DNA from: Spodoptera frugiperda
Lineage: Eukaryota > Arthropoda > Insecta > Lepidoptera > Noctuidae
Direction of reading: 5' to 3'
DNA: 64,000 bases
Assembly (NCBI RefSeq): GCF_023101765.2
Contig: NC_064212.1
Span: forward strand, 5,022,001-5,086,000
The translations under genes and the position numbers were made by a program. The notes under the pieces were generated by a model. The model ran no database searches. It had not been told where the DNA came from and worked only from the letters and a program-made list of their open reading frames with translations. Shown here in pieces: positions 50,301 through 59,300 of this stretch (within the stretch, counting starts at the first letter, position 1; every line of letters begins with the position of its first letter).

Positions 50301-53300
50301 AGTTGCTTTTGCCCCGAGTCCAAACAAATATGTTAAAGCGAGTTTTTCTGACAATTTCCTTCACTCGGTGATGGCCTACGTGCATTGAGTGCTAAGTTTA
50401 TTTATTATCTGTGTTCGATCTTGGACTTAACAGTTATTAACCATTCCATTTTTTAAATATTTAGTAGATGACATATTTCTGACATTTTATAAATTTTAAT
50501 TATTTTTCGAACACAGTCTTGGCTGCATGGAAGGAGTATAATGGTACGCGTCCACAGGCCCGCATCGCACGCACCGCACGGAACGGATTTTAGTTTGTCC
50601 CGTATTGAAACTCATTCAACTGCGTCCACTGATCCGCATCATCAGCAATGCCTACATGCGATGCGTACTGATGACATTATAAGGAATGCGTACGATGCGG
50701 ACGCGTACCATAAGTCTCCAAAAAATAAGAAAATGAAATAGGTAATCTAAGTTACAAAGAAAGATAACGAATTCCTTTCCTATTCTTAAATGGCTATAGT
50801 ATTTACCATTTTGACTAGTCAAATAAATATATAGAACCAGTACGTTGGTAATAATACTTCAACATAAGGATAAATATCTTTGATTATAATGATGTCATGA
50901 ATCTTGGTGGCAAATACAAGCACATTGTCATGTTGATTGATAGTTTCTGATTAGGTGCAGGAGGATTGCGAAATACTATTGGTTTATCCATAAAATAGAT
51001 ACTTGTCTCTATGTAGATAGGAATTTAGGTTTTATAGAGGTTTTAATGAGCAATTCAAGTTTTTATTAGGTATTTTTTAAAGAGTATTTTTTTTTACGGA
51101 GTTGTGTTTAGATTAACTTGGTTCTGCGATTTTTTTATGAGGTTGTATTTACATTGTTCTTCGTATATTTCTAGGAGCTTTAGTTAGGCACTTGTATCAG
51201 GAGCTTTGGTACGAGTTAGCTTTATACATATAACGAGATCGAAACGATTCGTTGCTCTGATTTGCCGGCTCCACAGAACCAACCTCTATCATCCCCTAAA
51301 TATTTCTAAAGGCCACAAATTTTATCAAGATCTTTAAGATCAACTATATATAGACATGAACGAATGAAAACGACATCCAAGCACATTGAAATATCAAATA
51401 CCCAATTACCAATCGTTATTAGCTATTTATAGGAAGGTAATTATCGAAAATACTTCAATTTACAGGGGGTATTACAATACGTAATAAGAGCCAAAAATAA
51501 ATTTATAATAACCTGTGGTAAAGATTCTTTAAGGAGATTTTCTAACAGGAAATGTCATGCTTCCTACACTCTTAGTACGAGTTTTCTTTACGTTGAACGA
51601 AAACGACTGCCTCGTTGGTCACAAGTGCGACTGCCGAACAAGGGGTCTCAGGTTCGATTCCTGGGTCGGGCAAAGTATTGCTGAGCTTTTTTCGGATTTT
51701 TGAAATTTTCTTGGTTTTAGCACGGAGTCTGTAGTTGTGTCCAGGATATTGCAATAGGCTCACCCCTATTACATGGGACTTATGACACAAATGGTGAAAA
51801 GTGGGTGTACGTAGCGACATTGCGCTCCGTAATGTGCACCTCTGCCTACCCCTTCGGGGATAAAAGGCGTGACGTTGTGTGTGTGTGAAAACGAAACGAG
51901 ATCCTTCGGCGCTTTGATTAGCCGGCGCGAATGAACCAACCAATTAGAGCGTCGAATAAACTCGTCCTAAGCCCTCTGATACGTGATATTTTTTCTGTAT
52001 CTAAGTAAACAAGTTGGCTAGCAACTTAACTTTATTCAGGTAATTGGGTCAAGGACACGTAGGTACCGCCGTACTCAGAGACATTTAATGATTACTTAAA
52101 CTATTCCTTAGTAACGATTTTGTATAGAAAACAATTGCTAAGTACAAGGTTAAGTAACCATTAAATGACTCTGACTACGGCGGTTAGACACATTTTTATT
52201 ATTTAAGTGAGACCTTTTTAGCGCGGAAAGTCACTAAACACTGTATAATTGACATAGTTAATTAATAACAAACTACGAAGTAATATCTTTTTCAACAACG
52301 TGTTATTTCAGATTAAGATCTCAGGACCCCGGACCTAATTAAACTGAAAATTAATAATGAATTTAAATATCATTATTAAACGACGTAAAAGTAGGATACC
52401 TACCTATGTTTTATAAATAGGTACTCTTTTTGAAAAACATCAAAGAAATATATACCTAAAGGTCATGTATTATACAGTAGGTAGGTCTCCACACGAGCGT
52501 AAACCATCCTTTGTGCCTAAATAAAAGGATCTAACTAAATACTTAGTTTAATTAATAATATGGTATTACAGGCAAAAGACGCGATTAATAAGCTTGAATG
52601 AATGTTAACCTTCGTGTAAATGTGAACCTTAATTTGCTACAGTTCAACTCTCAAAGGATTTTCAGGTTTTCAGATCTATACAGGGCTTCTATTACCAATC
52701 CTATTTTAATTTGTCAAGCGGTGTGGTGGCACAATTTAATGTCGGGATAAAAGCGGTGTGGTGGCACAACCTAATCCCTTCATTTATAATCTAACCTTTT
52801 CGTAGGAGTCGACAGGACGGATTTAGGGGTCTACACATTTTGACAGAGACCTGATAGCAGCATTGTCTGATCAACATGAACGTCTTAAAGTGTGATCTCT
52901 GGATTCCGACAGACCTGTCACTGCCGGTGACGAGTGTGACAAATCGTTTTAAACAGAGGAGCCCCATATTACAGGCAGACGAGAGTCTGCCATATGGCAG
53001 TGAACTCCCCTGTTACAAACTGTTGATGTGGAGGACCCAAATTGGGTAAACGCATCTGGAAACAGGTTTCAAATCTAACAATGCTAAAACTTAAGTAATA
53101 ACATTAAAGCTGGTTAATGGTTAACGAAAATAATTATCTAACAAAAATGTATGTCAGCGGTAGAATTTTAATGACAGTGTACAACAACACCTTGCGTCGA
53201 GATTTATTAGAGAAACATCGTTTACGTCATCAGTCCAATCTAACGACATGATTTATGGGTATTCAAAACCGTACATGGGTACACACTATGGCTATTATAA

Positions 53301-56300
53301 ATCTAAATAATAGCCATAGACTGTGCATTGAAAGTTTAACCATAGATAAACTTATTGTTTCCGATGTTTTTGTTTGTAGGGCATAGATTTATGAGTAAGT
53401 TTTTAATAAAATTGTGTTATTACTTATTTGCCAACTTGTCTTTTTGGAAGATTAAAAAGGTCTAGGTCTATTATTTTTGTAGTGTAATTTTTGCACATCA
53501 CAAGACATGTAATGGATTTTGAAGTATACCTACTTTCATAATTAAGTCACCACCATTTAGAACATTTTGTTTTAAGAAAAATAATGAAGTGTGCAAAAAT
53601 AAATAATACAATATTTCTATGCATTGTGTTTAAGTAAGTCCTTCTATGCTAATTAATTACTTAATTATACCTAAGCAAAGCACAGCTAATCTTAGTTCAA
53701 CACAGAGATAACGTAAGCAAGATGCACAGATCATTAATCTCAGAAATATTGTTCTCTCAATACAAAGGTCAAATTGTCTACCTCCAATAAATAACATTGA
53801 CCCCAGGGTCGAAATAATTCAATACATTCTCTTTGAAAAACGGGATTCGGTACTACGGTGTTGGACATATCGACAAATGATTCTTCTTAACTATAAATAC
53901 TTTTATTTGATAAATTAACGGATTATGCAAGTTACTTATCTCCTTGAGGAAAGGACAGAAAGATAAAGAATTCTTTGACATTTAATTTTGTCTTCACCAT
54001 TGCGGTGGGATAAGTTCTTAAGTCTTATATTAATTTTAACCGACTTCAAAAAACAGACGTTCATGGTTTGACCTGTATGTGTGTTTGTATGCATGTGCAA
54101 TTATCTCGCGTTTGGCTGAACCGATTTTGAATCGGTTTCCAGCCTAGTATTTTACAGACTAAGGAGAAGGGTTTTAGGGATATTACCTGACTTAAAAAAT
54201 GGAGGGCGTGAAGAAAACTTAAAGGCGATTCCCTTTTTAAATAAGTTTTATTTATACACGTGTGGTAAGAACATTGATTTAATGTTACAAGGACTGTTTA
54301 AAAATAGTTGCAATTCCGATTTAAAAATCAGCACATTGTGTCAAGTTTTGAATACATCAAAAATACTAACGTTGTGATTACATCGCAAAGCTTAAAAGCC
54401 CCAACCTACGCTGAAAAAATGCTCACAGTTTGCGTTTCTTTACACATTGTAACGTTCTTATTATAGCATCTTACATACTACTATTTGTTTGGATAACTCT
54501 TCCTAAGATTGTAGTAGACAGTAAAATTTATTCATCCCATAAAATAACAACGCTTACAAAACCGATTATAAAATATCCGTAACGCCGTATAATTAAAACA
54601 TCGCCAAACATTTGTTTTAATTTGCAATCTCACGATACTTGAGACGAGACGTGCCCTGTTTATAAATCCTTGTTATTATAGCTTTCCTAAAACCTACGCA
54701 AAGGGTCTCATGTTTACATTGGCCGTCATACAGTGTTCTATGTATGTTATTAGCACATATTTAAGCCGTTTATCAATATCGTCACGGCTGGAGTAAAGCA
54801 GCGTGCTCAATAACGAATAATACAAATACGTGTCGATACACGGCGCAAAGACAATCGTGTACAGAAGACGGCGGCGTTATCTCCAGTTTTATCTGGGGAA
54901 CGTGACCCCGCTATCTGGTGTGCACGCCGCCGCCGCGCCGCCCGCCCATCTCACCCGGACACTTCTTCTCGAAGCCCAACGCAAATAAATATCAGCCGAG
55001 CATTTTACGAAAGCCATTAATTTAGAAATGCCGATCTGTCGTACGATTGTTTATGATCATCGAGTCAGACCACCTTGTCCGTGTTATTAATTGATCGGCC
55101 GATAAGCTTCGCAGTTAGCGATTACACGGTTCGATTTTCTTCCCTTGAAAAATTACACGGTTCAAGTGTTATTTTGGTTAGGTATTACAACAGGAACTTG
55201 GTCTAAATATAGATGGAGTGGCAGCGAAGTGACGCGTGGTCACCGGACATAGTGGCACGAGGGGCCTGACTACCAGTATAAGTGTATAATCTATGGGCCT
55301 GACGCTGACTGACGCATCGCGTGCTTGACGGGGGCCCGTAGTGGCCGTGTGTCGGTAGTGCGTCGCGACTGTGTCTAGTACTCACTCACACTAGTACCTC
55401 GCACTCTTTGCAAACGTTCCTTCCGAGCGATATTCAACAAGTCGTTGAAAATCTCGCACCACCTGTTGCGAGCCAAACAAACATCTTAACTGGGAAAATA
55501 TCGGTATAACCGTTCAGATAGAATAGATACCTAGTCATGTTTTTTTATACTCACACAAACTCTTTGCGTTGTATTGATGCGAAATACAATGGTATTTTAA
55601 CAATTGCAGTCTTGATTGATCGATTGAGGACACAACTAAATTTTCAAATAACAAAAATGTTATTGAATTACATCATTATAGTCGGATGTGAAAAGATTAA
55701 AAACGCTACAAAACGTGCTCAAGATCAGTTCCAGAGATAAAATTGATTGCTCATAACAGCAGAGTAATTGTCAATACAGTTATACAAACATGGAGTTTCT
55801 GAAAGGACACTTATCTTACCTTTAACTTATTGTTCCAAATTACTTTTGAAAAAGGTTCCAATTTACAAAACGACATAATTTATATCTAATACAAATTCAC
55901 AGGTGCCTTTAGAAGGAACTGAAGTTAGTTAAAAGTTTGGCAGTTCCTAAATTAATAAACATTAAAAGGGCTGAACGCTTATTATGGTAATCCAAAATCC
56001 GTTTAGCATTTGCGTGTGACCATAGTGTGAACAAGTACTACTATTGCTAGCGAAACCCGCAACACCAGAAGAGTTACAAGTGCGTTGTTGGCATTTTTTT
56101 TTTTATTGTATAATCCGCTAATCGAGCTGACGAATAGTGAGCAATTGCCGTCACCCGTGGAAAATTGAAACACCAGAGGCATTACAAGTGTTGCCGGCTT
56201 TTAAGGGTTAGGAATTTAAGGGTTGTTGGGGAATCAGGGATCGGGAAGAGGGGTAATTGTGTCACTCGGGTCGAGTCGGCCCATTCGTGCCGAAGCATAG

Positions 56301-59300
56301 CTCTCTCACACTTATTTTTATTTAATTATTCTTTGAAAATATTCATTTCATTACAAATACATGTAGATATATGTTACTTAGTGAAACTGAATCCAAAGAG
56401 GGTAGCGGCCATTGCCTTGTGGCACGATTATAATATTGAATATCTTTAAGCTGAGGCTTCACTTCTGGGAATTCAAGGACTTAAGTGACATGTACAGTAC
56501 ACTCACACAGACACATTATACGGTACACACTGACTTTACCAGTACTTTAGTCAAGTTTGAAATTTCGTTATTATGTGAATAACAAACGTGTATGAACATT
56601 TTAAATACCTTAGGAAATTCACTCAGTATTTAATGGCTACATTCACTTTTCGTCAGTTTGGTTATAAGGTACTTCAGGATTAGAGTTGCTCAGTGTGTTA
56701 AGGGGTAACTCTTCGATCGACACGGCAACGATAGTGAAGGATTAACATTTTTTGTAAGCAAAGCCAAAGCTAGACCTATCCACATTTGCGACTTACACAA
56801 TCAAATTACTGTGCTTTGCTTGTACATATATGTACATATAATATGAATACATCCCGGAATCATTTGAGACATTATAAACGTTTATTTGTGCTTACAAATC
56901 TTATATCACAATAGCTGAAGGGATGGGACTAAAATTTTGAACAGGTGCAGATTTTGGTTTGGATGTATTGGGACACAAAGAGACAAACGTAGTAATGTGC
57001 GAAACGTAGGAAATTATTTCTCTAATACGGTCTTACAAACATACAAAGTCGTCGGCCGTACCGTCGGCATTGTTTGATCTGAATGAAGTTACGTCATGTG
57101 ACGATTGCAAACTATTTCAAAGTTCTAACAGCGTCCGAATTCGTTAAGTTTAACCGATATCGAAGTAAAGGTCGTAGGTCGGCCATATTGTTAGTAATTT
57201 TAACTAAACTTGAATGGTTATTGTTATTCACGTTTATTTTGAATGGCGGCTTTATATCGATACTATTTATACAGCGTGTAACAAAATACCCATATACATC
57301 AAGAAGCAGTGAAGAATACAAGTTGAATAGAATGTCTACATAAAGTCTCAGCTCAAAATACGTTAAAAAAAATTGGTACCAAATACTTGGTGTCGCATGG
57401 TTCTTGATTTTAAATCATACAAACGTATCACAGCACTACAGGGGTCACTCGCTAATATTCCGAAACATTTCTTCTGTAAATCTGATCGCCTAGGACCTGT
57501 ATCTACCTAATTTTGATGTTCGGTTTCTGGAATTTTATGTATTGGAAAAATTCATAACTTCGTTCCATGAAAACATGAGTTTAAAAAACCCTTCCTGTAT
57601 CGTTTATGTTATCTAGAAACCGTGCACTTGATATATATACCCCCTTTTTGTTACACCATGTATATGTAGTTGTGTTGTGTACACTAATATATTATTTGTA
57701 GATTTTTTTTGTGTATGAGTTATTTAAAAGTAATAATTGGATGTTTTATTTGTTTTTCTGAGTTTCTAGCTACTAGTTATTTGGCCTCGTTTCATTTCGT
57801 GGAATCTACTACCTACGTAAGTAATTATGTATAGATCCTGTACTGTTTTTATTTATTTCGATTGAAATTTTCGCCGCTAATTAAAACCACTGTTCTAAAT
57901 ATAATATAAACAAGGGTATCATTCTTATTCTGGTTTAATGTTAAATCGGATAACAATATCAAAGCAATTATCCCTATACAAACATAACCAGTCTTTAAAT
58001 AGCAGACTTACAGACTTAGATACTAAGCTATGTAGCTGTGCGAGGAAAATGTCCAGCTCGAGTGTGCGATCTATCGATAGTAGGGGAACCATCCACATCT
58101 ACAGCACACATCTTTCCATATAAAAAATATAGCTTAGCTGACTCCATTTCCACCAGTGCTAAACTATGTGTACCAATTAATATGATCGATGAAAGCAAAA
58201 CGCACCTACAGCAACGTTGCATAGCACATCTCTGGTGGAAAATCACAGAAATCTAAATCCTTAAGCTGCCTCAACCAGTGAAGTAATAAATAATAAACTA
58301 GTTACTTCCACCTGCTGCGTTACTCTTATTGACAGTTCCGTGATATTTTATAGCCTATGTTCACCATCCCTTCAACTATCTCCACTTAAAAAATCACGTC
58401 AATTCGTCTTTCCGTTTTGCAGTGAAAGACGGACAAACAAACAGACACACACGTTCACTTTTATTATAAGTATAGATACCATAACTAAGGAAATAATAAT
58501 TTCATTCAATTTGTTTGACTTCAATACCCACGCTAACTATAAACTCAGTGTATATTGGTATATTTAACAAGATAATAACACGATAAACAACAATTATGGC
58601 GGCTTCATTCAGTTTTGATTAAATAGCCCTGTTATTGTGAGTCAAATTATGCTTTAAGTACCTATTACTTGGCTACCTAGCAATTATGATCCCAAGAGGA
58701 AGCTCACTTTCACGTAGTTAGAACAGATGTGTGTAATTAGTGAAAAGGCAGGCATTATAAGACATATTTTGATATAGGAACAGAATATTTGAAGTAGGCA
58801 GATTTTCGGTTGCAAGTCGCTTCCAACTGGTCTATCTTGAAGTCATTGGGGGAGGCCTATGTTCAGCAGTGGACGTGTTATGACTGATAGGTATGATAAA
58901 GCAGACTATGAGCGCATGGTTAACCACCTCCATATAAGAAGAAAAGAAAAAAACATCTATTTAGCAGGCACGATGCAGTATAAATATGAATAAAAAATGT
59001 ACATAAACAAACAGCATATCATGCTAACAACATACCTACGCCAAACGGGTAAATAACCGATAAAGTGTCATACGAATGAAGTTCTTAATTCAAACAATAC
59101 TCTGGTACACCAGACATTGTCCCTGGCTGGGGCCTTAACTTCTGGTTAGTGGTCACCCTAGAGATAGTCCGGTTAAGTAGTCAACAGCCTTAGCGTGCTG
59201 AACTGCGAGTGGTCTTCTCCAAAAAAAAAAAGACATTGTCAAAACAAACCCTAAATGTAAAATTTATCGTGACTTATCGTGATATTATATATTTCTAGCT

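Noticed and set aside
50541..50741. 66-codon plus-strand frame
   Set aside because: Starts in the terminal inverted repeat of a MITE (ATGGTACGCG), not a gene.
51640..51670. Possible tRNA gene (box-B GGTTCGATTCC) here and at 19990, 28855 and 35835
   Set aside because: No acceptor or anticodon stems can be drawn, and the same head recurs at the front of long shared bodies, so these are SINE heads.
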